A stretch of DNA of 7,596 nt, taken from NCBI GenBank assembly GCA_012798055.1, contig JAAZOA010000005.1:1-7596 (forward strand), in the 5' to 3' direction. The DNA comes from Syntrophomonadaceae bacterium (GTDB lineage: Bacteria > Bacillota > Syntrophomonadia > Syntrophomonadales > Syntrophomonadaceae). The notes under the pieces were generated by a model. The model saw only the letters and a program-made list of their open reading frames with translations, was not told where the DNA came from and ran no database searches. Shown here in pieces: positions 1 through 5,563 of this stretch. The first letter of the stretch is position 1, and every line of letters begins with the position of its first letter. The position numbers and the translations under genes are program-made.

Positions 1-1004
1 ACGATGCCGCCAACCACCAGTATCCCAGTTCGGTGGGCCTGCTTGAATACCGCCAGGCTGTGGCCGAGTGGTATATGCGCCGCTTTGGAGTCGAACTGGA
101 TCCAAAAACAGAGGTGGTTTCATTATTGGGGTCCAAAGAAGGTATCGCCCATATTTCTTTCGCCTACCTGGATCCCGGTGACATAAACCTGGTGCCTGAT
201 CCAGGTTATCCGGTCTATAGTATCGGCACCCTGCTGGCTGGCGGGAAATCGCACATCATGCCTTTGAAGGCCGAGAACCGTTATCTGCCGGTACTGGAAG
301 ACATACCTGCAGCGATTGCCCGGCAGGCTAAAATTATGTTTATCAATTACCCCAACAATCCCATCGGTGCGGTGGCTGACCTGGAATTCTACTCCCGGGT
401 GGTGGAATTCGCCCGCCACTATGATATCCTGGTATGCCATGATGCCGCCTATTCGGAAATGTCTTACGACGGGATCAAACCACCCAGTTTTCTCCAAGTA
501 CCCGGAGCCAAAGACGTAGGCATAGAATTCCATTCCCTTTCCAAGACATATAACATGACCGGCTGGAGAATTGGTTGGGCATGCGGCAACCAGGAGGCCA
601 TCGAGGTCCTGGGGCGCATCAAATCCAATATCGATTCAGGAGTATTCCAGGCGATCCAATATGCAGCTATCGAGGCCCTGCGGGGACCCCAGGAATGTGT
701 TGCCCAGGCTAATGCCATATACAGTGAGCGTCGCGCTGTGGCTATGGCAGGACTGGAGAGGATGGGCTGGAAGGTGACCCCGCCCCAGGCGAGTTTTTAT
801 TTCTGGGCTCCGGTGCCGAAAGGATATACGTCCGCATCCTTTGCCGAACTGGTGCTGGAAAAGACCGGGGTGATAATAACCCCCGGCAACGGATATGGAG
901 AGTACGGAGAGGGATTTTTCAGAATAGCCCTTACGGTTAGCAAAGAGAGGCTTGAGGAAGCCTTCGAACGGATGTACGATGCATTAGGAAAGGTGGACTT
1001 TTAG
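1..1004 (+). CDS. dapL: LL-diaminopimelate aminotransferase, 5'-truncated by the window edge
   Basis: A PLP-dependent class I/II aminotransferase. DapL converts tetrahydrodipicolinate plus glutamate to LL-2,6-diaminopimelate in one step in the cytoplasm, feeding lysine and peptidoglycan synthesis. The reading frame is open from base 3 and gives 333 residues. The family is about 390 long, so roughly 55-60 N-terminal residues are missing; the GTG at 33 is an internal codon, not the start. Visible motifs are GSKEGIAH, the PDPGYPVY segment, NYPNNP (bases 345-362), CHDAAYSE (the PLP-contacting Asp/Tyr region), and SLSKTYNMTGWRIGW with the Schiff-base lysine at bases 543-545. The C-terminal ITPGNGYGEYGEGFFRIAL is also typical. 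The overall match to clostridial DapL as I remember it is strong, though another aminotransferase of the same subfamily cannot be fully excluded without a search. The stop TAG (1002-1004) directly abuts the yicC ATG, and the yicC ribosome binding site lies inside the last codons of dapL, which suggests co-transcription and translational coupling. Confidence 0.88.
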   Translation, partial: DAANHQYPSSVGLLEYRQAVAEWYMRRFGVELDPKTEVVSLLGSKEGIAHISFAYLDPGDINLVPDPGYPVYSIGTLLAGGKSHIMPLKAENRYLPVLEDIPAAIARQAKIMFINYPNNPIGAVADLEFYSRVVEFARHYDILVCHDAAYSEMSYDGIKPPSFLQVPGAKDVGIEFHSLSKTYNMTGWRIGWACGNQEAIEVLGRIKSNIDSGVFQAIQYAAIEALRGPQECVAQANAIYSERRAVAMAGLERMGWKVTPPQASFYFWAPVPKGYTSASFAELVLEKTGVIITPGNGYGEYGEGFFRIALTVSKERLEEAFERMYDALGKVDF

Positions 1005-1883
1005 ATGGTCAAGAGTATGACCGGTTTTGGGCGCAGCCAGATAAACGCCCAGGGATATGAAGTAACCTGCGAGTTGAAGAGCTTTAACCATCGCTTTTTT
1101 GACCTTCATACCCGTATCTCGCGCCGCTACGGTTATTTAGAGGACCGGATCAAGGATGAACTCAAGAAAAATCTTAATCGAGGCAGAATTGAAATCAGCA
1201 TCAATATTGAGAAAACACAAGGAAAAGCTAGAAATATCACGGTTGACAAAGGTCTGGCGATGGCTTATTATGAATCTCTGAAGGATTTGGCTGGAAATCT
1301 CAATATTTCTCCGGATTTCGCGCTTATGGATATATTCCGGCTCCCTGACGTTTTCAATTTGGCCGATGCAGAAGAAGACCCGGAGGTCATTTGGGAAGTA
1401 ATGAAAGAAGCTTTGGAAGAAGCCTTGGGGTCGCTAATGGAAATGCGCCGTAAAGAAGGGGAGAATCTCAGCCAGGATATCCTGGCCAGGAATGGGTATA
1501 TCCTCTCAGCGGTCAACCTCCTGGAGAAAAGATCACCGCAAGTAGCCGCGGAATACCGGGAGAAGCTGCGCAGTCGGATAGCCGATATGCTGGGGAATGT
1601 CAACATAGACGAAAACAGATTGCTGCAGGAAGCGGCCGTATTCGCCGATAAATCCAGTATAACCGAGGAAATCGTTAGGTTGAAGAGCCATGTCAAACAC
1701 CTGGAAGAGCTGATGCAATCTCCTGAGGCGGTTGGAAGGAAATGCGATTTCCTGGTGCAGGAGATGTTCAGGGAGATCAATACCATTGCCTCCAAGGCCA
1801 ATGATATCGAGATGAGCCAGATAGTGGTGGAAGTGAAGGCTGAGTTGGAAAAAGTCAGGGAACAACTGCAAAACATTGAATAG
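1005..1883 (+). CDS. yicC: YicC/YloC family endoribonuclease
   Basis: A 292-residue protein, matching the usual length of the family (about 290). It opens with the diagnostic MVKSMTGFGR and ends with the equally diagnostic block EINTIASKANDIEM followed by VVEVKAELEKVREQLQNIE. The layout is an N-terminal YicC domain (about residues 1-155) and a C-terminal DUF1732 domain (about 205-292) with charged, heptad-like helices. Family knowledge: E. coli YicC and B. subtilis YloC are reported endoribonucleases, with YicC linked to small-RNA turnover; substrates in this organism are unknown. The start is firm: AAAGGTGG at 989-996 lies 8 bases before the ATG, and the first residues match the family start. 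It has zero gap to dapL and is followed by remA, as in Bacillus. An identical 12-bp copy of its last three codons plus stop follows directly, so the gene ends with two in-frame stops 12 bases apart. Confidence 0.95.
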   Translation: MVKSMTGFGRSQINAQGYEVTCELKSFNHRFFDLHTRISRRYGYLEDRIKDELKKNLNRGRIEISINIEKTQGKARNITVDKGLAMAYYESLKDLAGNLNISPDFALMDIFRLPDVFNLADAEEDPEVIWEVMKEALEEALGSLMEMRRKEGENLSQDILARNGYILSAVNLLEKRSPQVAAEYREKLRSRIADMLGNVNIDENRLLQEAAVFADKSSITEEIVRLKSHVKHLEELMQSPEAVGRKCDFLVQEMFREINTIASKANDIEMSQIVVEVKAELEKVREQLQNIE

Positions 1884-1895
1884 AACATTGAATAG
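1872..1895. repeat. 12-bp perfect tandem duplication across the yicC stop
   Basis: AACATTGAATAG occurs twice head to tail (1872-1883 and 1884-1895). The unit is a multiple of three, so both copies read Asn-Ile-Glu-stop in the yicC frame. The first copy ends the conserved QNIE tail, and the second is non-coding under normal termination. It looks like a recent slippage duplication; readthrough of the first TAG would add only three residues. Confidence 0.95.
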
Positions 1896-1897
1896 AA

Positions 1898-1907
1898 GAG
1901 GAGGTGG
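1898..1907 (+). promoter_or_regulatory. Strong Shine-Dalgarno-like site, unusually far from the remA start
   Basis: GAGGAGGTGG is an excellent match to the anti-SD of 16S rRNA, but its end is 21 bases before the remA ATG at 1929, well beyond the usual 5-10. No start codon in the remA frame lies between, because that frame has stops at 1914-1916 and 1926-1928. Only a weak GGGA (1921-1924) sits closer to the ATG. Either the site acts through local folding, it serves the overlapping four-codon ORF at 1925-1939, or it is a standby site. Confidence 0.5.
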
Positions 1908-1928
1908 CCTGGGTAATTCCGGGAATGA

Positions 1929-2192
1929 ATGGACATTAAATTGGTAAATATCGGATTTGGCAACATAGTTGCCGCGCATCGCATAGTAGCCATCGTAAGT
2001 CCGGAGTCAGCGCCCATAAAGAGGATAATTCAGGAAGCCAGGGATAAAGGGGTCTTAGTCGATGCAACCTATGGCCGGCGTACCAGGGCCGTCATCGTGG
2101 TAGACAGCGGTCATGTCATTTTATCAGCAGTCCAGCCTGAAACAGTAGCCAACCGGTTAGGGTCCAAAGAGTCAGTCAACGAAGATGTTTGA
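1929..2192 (+). CDS. remA: RemA family DNA-binding regulator (DUF370)
   Basis: An 87-residue protein that matches RemA along its whole length: MDIKLVNIGFGN, then VSPESAPIKRIIQEARDKG, then DATYGRRTRAVI and HVILSAVQPETVANR. In B. subtilis RemA activates biofilm-matrix and osmoprotection genes as a ring-forming DNA-binding protein. Arginines I recall as important for DNA binding there (R18, R50, R51) are present at the same numbers here. Many Clostridia carry remA without the Bacillus matrix operons, so its targets in this organism are unknown. The start is fixed by the conserved MDIKL and by a stop codon (1926-1928) immediately upstream in frame. The gene lies between yicC and gmk, the same order as Bacillus yloC-remA-gmk. 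Its translation signal is odd: the strong SD is 21 bases away, and an ATG four bases upstream in another frame opens a tiny ORF overlapping the start. Confidence 0.95.
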   Translation: MDIKLVNIGFGNIVAAHRIVAIVSPESAPIKRIIQEARDKGVLVDATYGRRTRAVIVVDSGHVILSAVQPETVANRLGSKESVNEDV

Positions 2193-2206
2193 TTAGATGA
2201 AAGTGT

Positions 2207-2218
2207 GATGGATGGATG
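2207..2218. repeat. GATG tetranucleotide repeat (x3) forming the gmk start
   Basis: Three consecutive GATG units place ATG codons at 2208, 2212 and 2216, one in each reading frame. Only the last (2216) is in the gmk frame. The other two open short ORFs that stop within about 30 codons. A one-unit gain or loss leaves an ATG in the gmk frame but alters its spacing to upstream signals. Confidence 0.85.
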
Positions 2219-2791
2219 GTCAGAAAAGGCATTCTGTTCGTTGTTTCTGGTTCGTCTGGGGTCGGCAAAGGCACTATCAATAAAGCGGTGCTGGAAAAAG
2301 TAAGCGACATAAGGATGTCCGTTTCCGCTACGACCCGCCCCAAGCGGGAAGGGGAAGTTGAGGGCAGGGACTATTTTTTCGTCAGCCCCGACGAGTTCGC
2401 AGCCAGGGTTAAGAATGGAGATTTTCTCGAGTATGCCAAGGTCTATTCCCATATGTATGGTACCCCCAGGCAATTTGTCGAGGAGAATATGCAAAAAGGT
2501 TATGATCTTTTGCTGGAGATAGATATTCAGGGGGCGATGAAGGTTAAAGAACAGATGCCCCAGGGTGTCTTCATTTTCATCCAGCCCCCCAGCCGGGAAG
2601 TCCTGGCCCAGAGGATCCATGGCCGGGGCAAAGACTCCATGGACAGCATTCGAGCCCGTCTGGCAGCATATGAGCAGGAGATGGCCATGAGGAAACACTA
2701 CGATTATGTGGTAGTCAATGATGATCTGGAAGAAGCTGTTTATAAAGTTCAAGCTATCATTGTTGCCGAACGTTGCAGGGTCAGAATTTAA
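2216..2791 (+). CDS. gmk: Guanylate kinase
   Basis: A 191-residue nucleoside monophosphate kinase (cytoplasmic; ATP + GMP to ADP + GDP), essential for the GTP/dGTP supply. Its length is at the lower end of the usual 190-210. The P-loop is GSSGVGKGT (residues 12-20), with Ser where Pro is most common (GPSGVGKGT). The GMP-binding segment is SATTRPKREGEVEGRDYFFV (37-56), followed by FLEYAKVYSHMYGTP, the LLEIDIQGAMKVK core strand, and the lid region RIHGRGKDS (commonly RGTDS). The ATG at 2216 is preferred because MVRKGILFVVSG fits the family start and the frame has a stop at 2198-2200. No good SD is visible; the nearest purine run is GAAAG around 2199-2203. It lies 23 bases after remA and 17 bases before rpoZ, as in Firmicute operons where gmk and rpoZ are paired. 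Confidence 0.97.
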   Translation: MVRKGILFVVSGSSGVGKGTINKAVLEKVSDIRMSVSATTRPKREGEVEGRDYFFVSPDEFAARVKNGDFLEYAKVYSHMYGTPRQFVEENMQKGYDLLLEIDIQGAMKVKEQMPQGVFIFIQPPSREVLAQRIHGRGKDSMDSIRARLAAYEQEMAMRKHYDYVVVNDDLEEAVYKVQAIIVAERCRVRI

Positions 2792-2794
2792 TGT

Positions 2795-2800
2795 AAGGAG
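2795..2800 (+). promoter_or_regulatory. Ribosome binding site that decides the rpoZ start
   Basis: AAGGAG lies 8 bases before TTG 2809. The in-frame GTG at 2800 overlaps the last base of this site, so it cannot be served by it. This favours the TTG as the rpoZ start. Confidence 0.8.
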
Positions 2801-2808
2801 TGGTAGAT

Positions 2809-3027
2809 TTGATTCCACCTTCAACCCGGGACTTGATCAATATCGGACAGAGCAAGTATGCAGTAGTGGTCGCCGCTGCCCAGAGGGCGCGTGTCCTTTC
2901 CGACAAGAGAAAAAATGACGAAAATTATCGTCTTTCCAGCATGGTGACTGAGGCCCTGGATGACATCATCAATTCAAGAGTGACTATCGTTACCAGGTCC
3001 TCGGACCAGGACCAAAGGGTGAAATGA
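2809..3027 (+). CDS. rpoZ: DNA-directed RNA polymerase omega subunit
   Basis: A 72-residue omega subunit, which binds the beta' subunit and helps RNA polymerase assembly and its response to nucleotide signals. The N-terminal pattern IPPSTRDLINIGQSKYAVVVAAAQRARVLSDK matches the conserved omega helix region (Ser-Lys-Tyr, AAA.RAR). It is followed by the middle segment with SSMVTEALDDI, where many homologues have 'KPLTxALEEI'. I chose the TTG start at 2809: AAGGAG is correctly spaced from it, and the protein then begins like clostridial omega (M-x-P-P-S-x-x-D-L). The longer version from GTG 2800 would add three residues (M-V-D), but that codon overlaps the SD. The gene follows gmk by 17 bases and precedes coaBC by one base, so coupling to coaBC is likely. 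Short genes of this kind are often mis-started or missed. Confidence 0.92.
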   Translation: MIPPSTRDLINIGQSKYAVVVAAAQRARVLSDKRKNDENYRLSSMVTEALDDIINSRVTIVTRSSDQDQRVK

Positions 3028-3028
3028 C

Positions 3029-4225
3029 ATGGCCAAGACAGTGGGTATCGGCATCACCGGCGGCATCGCAGCTTACAAGATAGCGGACCTGGTCAGCCGT
3101 CTCAAGAAAGACGGTCATGAAGTCATAGTGATGATGACCGCGGCAGCCACAAATTTCATCACCCCCCTGACCATGAAAACCTTGTCAGGGCGGGAGGTTT
3201 TGACCGATCTTTGGAACGAGGCCCAGGGTTTCAATGTTCAGCACATCGATGTAGCCGAACAATTGGATCTGCTGGTGATCGCCCCAGCTACGGCCAACTT
3301 TATTGCCAAAATGGCTCACGGGCTTGGTGACGATCTGCTTTCAACTGTAGTGCTGGCTAATACAGCTCCGGTTCTGGTGGTCCCTTCGATGAATACGAAT
3401 ATGTTTGAGAATCGCATAGTCCAGAACAATATTGCTATCCTCCAGGATTATGGGTATCATTTCCTGGAACCGGGCAGCGGGCACCTGGCCTGCGGAACCG
3501 CCGGCAGGGGAAGGTTGCCGGAGGTACAGGATATTCTGCACCGGATAGAAGAACTCCTGAGTCCCAAACAGGACCTGAAAAACAAGCGTATCATGGTCAA
3601 TGCCGGCTCCACCCGCGAAGATATCGATCCGGTCCGGTTCATAACCAATCGCAGTACCGGCAAGATGGGGTACGCCTTGGCCAGAGAAGCTCTGTCCCGG
3701 GGGGCGGAGGTTATTCTGGTGAGCGGCCCCTCGCAGCTGGCAGTGCCGGTTGGAGTAAGGTTCATACCAGTCCGCAGCGCCCAGGAAATGTGTGAAGAGA
3801 TGTTGAAGTACCAAGCTGACTGTGATATTATCATTGGTGCGGCCGCGGTAGGCGACTTCAGAGTCGCCAGGGTGGCCGGTCAAAAAATCAAGAAAACCGA
3901 AGACAAAACACGCCAGGTGGTTCTCGAATTGGTGGAGAATCCCGACATACTGAAAGAGCTTGGCAAGCGCAAAACCGAGCATATGATCATGGTTGGATTC
4001 GCTGCGGAAACCGAGAATGTCCTGGAGAATGCAAAGAAAAAATTGCTGAGCAAGAATCTGGACCTGATCGTGGCCAATGATGTTACGGTTGAAGAGGCCG
4101 GGTTTGCTGCCGACACCAATGTGGTGACCCTGATTGACAGGGCAGGTTCGTGCCGGCCGCTGCCGAAAATGAGCAAAGACGAAGTTGCTGCAGCCATAAT
4201 TGACAGCGTTGTCGCACTTTTATAA
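3029..4225 (+). CDS. coaBC: Bifunctional phosphopantothenoylcysteine decarboxylase / phosphopantothenate-cysteine ligase
   Basis: A 398-residue fusion enzyme of coenzyme A synthesis. CoaB joins 4'-phosphopantothenate to cysteine (CTP-dependent), and CoaC, an FMN flavoprotein, decarboxylates the product to 4'-phosphopantetheine. The CoaC half (about 1-180) shows GITGGIAAYK, H72, the PSMN motif with N122, and C155 in GHLACGTAGRGR. The CoaB half (about 188-398) shows the NRSTGKMGYALA region with N207 and QKIKK with K286. These are the E. coli catalytic positions H75, N125, C158, N210 and K289 (from memory), all shifted by exactly three, so both activities are probably intact. Several flanking residues differ from common consensus: Thr for Asp after ACG, GSTRED for GPTREP, and AAVGDF for AAVADY. 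The ATG at 3029 is one base after the rpoZ stop, with AAAGGGTGA just before it inside rpoZ. metK follows after 29 bases. Confidence 0.96.
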   Translation: MAKTVGIGITGGIAAYKIADLVSRLKKDGHEVIVMMTAAATNFITPLTMKTLSGREVLTDLWNEAQGFNVQHIDVAEQLDLLVIAPATANFIAKMAHGLGDDLLSTVVLANTAPVLVVPSMNTNMFENRIVQNNIAILQDYGYHFLEPGSGHLACGTAGRGRLPEVQDILHRIEELLSPKQDLKNKRIMVNAGSTREDIDPVRFITNRSTGKMGYALAREALSRGAEVILVSGPSQLAVPVGVRFIPVRSAQEMCEEMLKYQADCDIIIGAAAVGDFRVARVAGQKIKKTEDKTRQVVLELVENPDILKELGKRKTEHMIMVGFAAETENVLENAKKKLLSKNLDLIVANDVTVEEAGFAADTNVVTLIDRAGSCRPLPKMSKDEVAAAIIDSVVALL

Positions 4226-4239
4226 CGTTCCAGGTGGGG

Positions 4240-4248
4240 AAAGGGAGG
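4240..4248 (+). promoter_or_regulatory. Ribosome binding site that decides the metK start
   Basis: AAAGGGAGG ends 6 bases before TTG 4255. An in-frame GTG at 4234 lies upstream of this site with no SD of its own (its 5' context is TATAACGTTCCAG). The site therefore supports initiation at the TTG. Confidence 0.8.
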
Positions 4249-4254
4249 ATTGAA

Positions 4255-5445
4255 TTGACCAGAAAATTATTTACTTCCGAATCAGTAACTGAAGGTCATC
4301 CGGATAAGATGGCCGACCAGATTTCTGATGCTATTCTAGATGCGATTATCAGCCAGGATCCATATGCCAGGGTGGCAGCTGAGACACTGGTTGCGACTGG
4401 TATGGTGCTGGTAGCGGGGCAGATCACCACCGACTGTTATGTGGATATCCCCAAAATAGTCCGCAGCACAGTACGGGAGATAGGCTACACCAGGGCGAAA
4501 TACGGATTCGATGACGAGACCTGTGCGGTTTTGACCTCTATTGATGAGCAATCGCCAGATATCGCCTTGGGTGTAAACCAGGCCTTGGAAGCCAAAACTG
4601 GCACGAAATCCAAGAATATATACGATGCCACCGGGGCTGGAGACCAGGGCATGATGTTCGGTTATGCCACCAATGAGACTGAGGATTATATGCCGCTCTC
4701 AGCTCACCTGGCCAACACAATGGCCCTGCGGTTGGCCCAGGTCAGGAAACAGGGTATAATAAGATACCTGCGTCCCGACGGCAAGACCCAGGTCACCGTT
4801 GAATACGAGGGCAGCAAACCCAAACGGGTCGATACAATAGTGGTATCAGCCCAACACCATCCCGACGTGCCCCATGAGACTATAGAAAAAGACATCATTG
4901 AACATGTGGTCAAGTTCATCGTTCCGGCTGAAATGCTGGATGAGAACACCAAATATTATATCAATCCTACCGGGCGGTTTGCGATTGGCGGCCCCCAGAG
5001 TGACACCGGGCTGACAGGCCGCAAGATCATAGTCGATACCTACGGGGGAATGGCCCGGCACGGGGGTGGATGTTTATCCGGCAAAGACCCGACCAAAGTC
5101 GACCGTTCAGCCTGCTATGCGGCCCGTTATGTGGCCAAAAACCTGGTGGCAGCTGGCGTAGCTGAACGCTTGGAGATCCAGGTGGCTTATGCCATCGGAG
5201 TTGCCCATCCCATTTCCATTTCGGTGGAATGTTTCAATACCAACACCGTACCTGAGCAGAAGATTGTGGGACTGGTCAAGGAGCATTTCGATCTGCGGCC
5301 GGCGGCCATCATCCATGACCTGGACCTGCGGAGGCCGATTTATAAGAAGACTGCATCTTACGGTCACTTTGGCCGCAAGGACCATGATTTCACCTGGGAG
5401 CGGCTGGATAAAGTCCAGGCAATCCGCGCCTCACTGGGTTGGTAG
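4255..5445 (+). CDS. metK: S-adenosylmethionine synthetase (methionine adenosyltransferase)
   Basis: A 396-residue cytoplasmic enzyme making S-adenosylmethionine from methionine and ATP; the family is typically 380-400 residues. Family motifs are present in order: LFTSESVTEGHPDK (GHPDK at 14-18), GAGDQG (127-132), the glycine loop GGGCLSGKD (270-278) running into PTKVDRSACYAARYVAKN, then VAHPISI, and the C-terminal RPIYKKTASYGHFGR plus DFTWE. The TTG start at 4255 gives M-T-R-K-L-F-T-S-E-S, the normal family N-terminus, with a well-spaced SD. Starting at GTG 4234 would add seven residues translated from the SD itself. Where most homologues have GGGAFSGKD, this one has Cys-Leu in place of Ala-Phe. 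The gene lies between coaBC and priA, which are adjacent in Bacillus. The 29-base gap upstream has no room for a SAM riboswitch, so direct SAM feedback on this gene is not visible. Confidence 0.97.
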   Translation: MTRKLFTSESVTEGHPDKMADQISDAILDAIISQDPYARVAAETLVATGMVLVAGQITTDCYVDIPKIVRSTVREIGYTRAKYGFDDETCAVLTSIDEQSPDIALGVNQALEAKTGTKSKNIYDATGAGDQGMMFGYATNETEDYMPLSAHLANTMALRLAQVRKQGIIRYLRPDGKTQVTVEYEGSKPKRVDTIVVSAQHHPDVPHETIEKDIIEHVVKFIVPAEMLDENTKYYINPTGRFAIGGPQSDTGLTGRKIIVDTYGGMARHGGGCLSGKDPTKVDRSACYAARYVAKNLVAAGVAERLEIQVAYAIGVAHPISISVECFNTNTVPEQKIVGLVKEHFDLRPAAIIHDLDLRRPIYKKTASYGHFGRKDHDFTWERLDKVQAIRASLGW

Positions 5446-5475
5446 CTCTGGTAGGCGGACAGGGCATAGTCTTCC

Positions 5476-5500
5476 AAAGGGCGGGATTATCCCGCCCTTT
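5476..5500 (+). terminator. Probable intrinsic terminator after metK
   Basis: A perfect inverted repeat: 11-base arms AAAGGGCGGGA (5476-5486) and TCCCGCCCTTT (5490-5500) around a three-base TTA loop, GC-rich in the middle. The tail is T-rich but interrupted (TTTCAATTATT, 5498-5508), so termination may be partial. It starts 30 bases after the metK stop and marks the likely end of the upstream operon. On the reverse strand the stem is followed by TTTGG, so bidirectional action is unlikely. Confidence 0.75.
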
Positions 5501-5563
5501 CAATTATTCAAGGATTGTCCGAGCAGGCACCTGGCATGTCGGTGACCAAAAAAGGGGAAAACC

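Noticed and set aside
186..207. Inverted repeat AACCTGG / CCAGGTT with an 8-base loop
   Set aside because: It lies inside dapL and encodes the conserved NLVPDPGY segment; chance codon complementarity is the simpler explanation.
1268..2017. A 249-codon open frame on the minus strand opposite yicC
   Set aside because: It is antisense to a fully conserved gene, crosses into remA, is rich in Ser/Leu/Ile in a repetitive way typical of shadows, and resembles no protein I know.
2111..2824. A 237-codon open frame on the minus strand opposite gmk
   Set aside because: It spans remA, gmk and rpoZ borders antisense, with no family motifs or start signals; a coding shadow.
2718..2918. A + strand open frame bridging gmk and rpoZ
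   Set aside because: It overlaps both conserved genes out of frame and has no family similarity.
3341..3982. A 213-codon open frame on the minus strand opposite coaBC
   Set aside because: It lies entirely within coaBC, whose catalytic residues are all in place in the forward frame; no motifs on the reverse.
4226..4254. Possible SAM riboswitch before metK
   Set aside because: The gap is only 29 bases and holds the ribosome binding site; there is no room for the aptamer and no terminator hairpin.
5189..5545. A + strand open frame crossing the metK end and the terminator hairpin
   Set aside because: It is an alternative frame of metK that happens to continue past the stop; it translates the hairpin and has no SD or recognisable motif.
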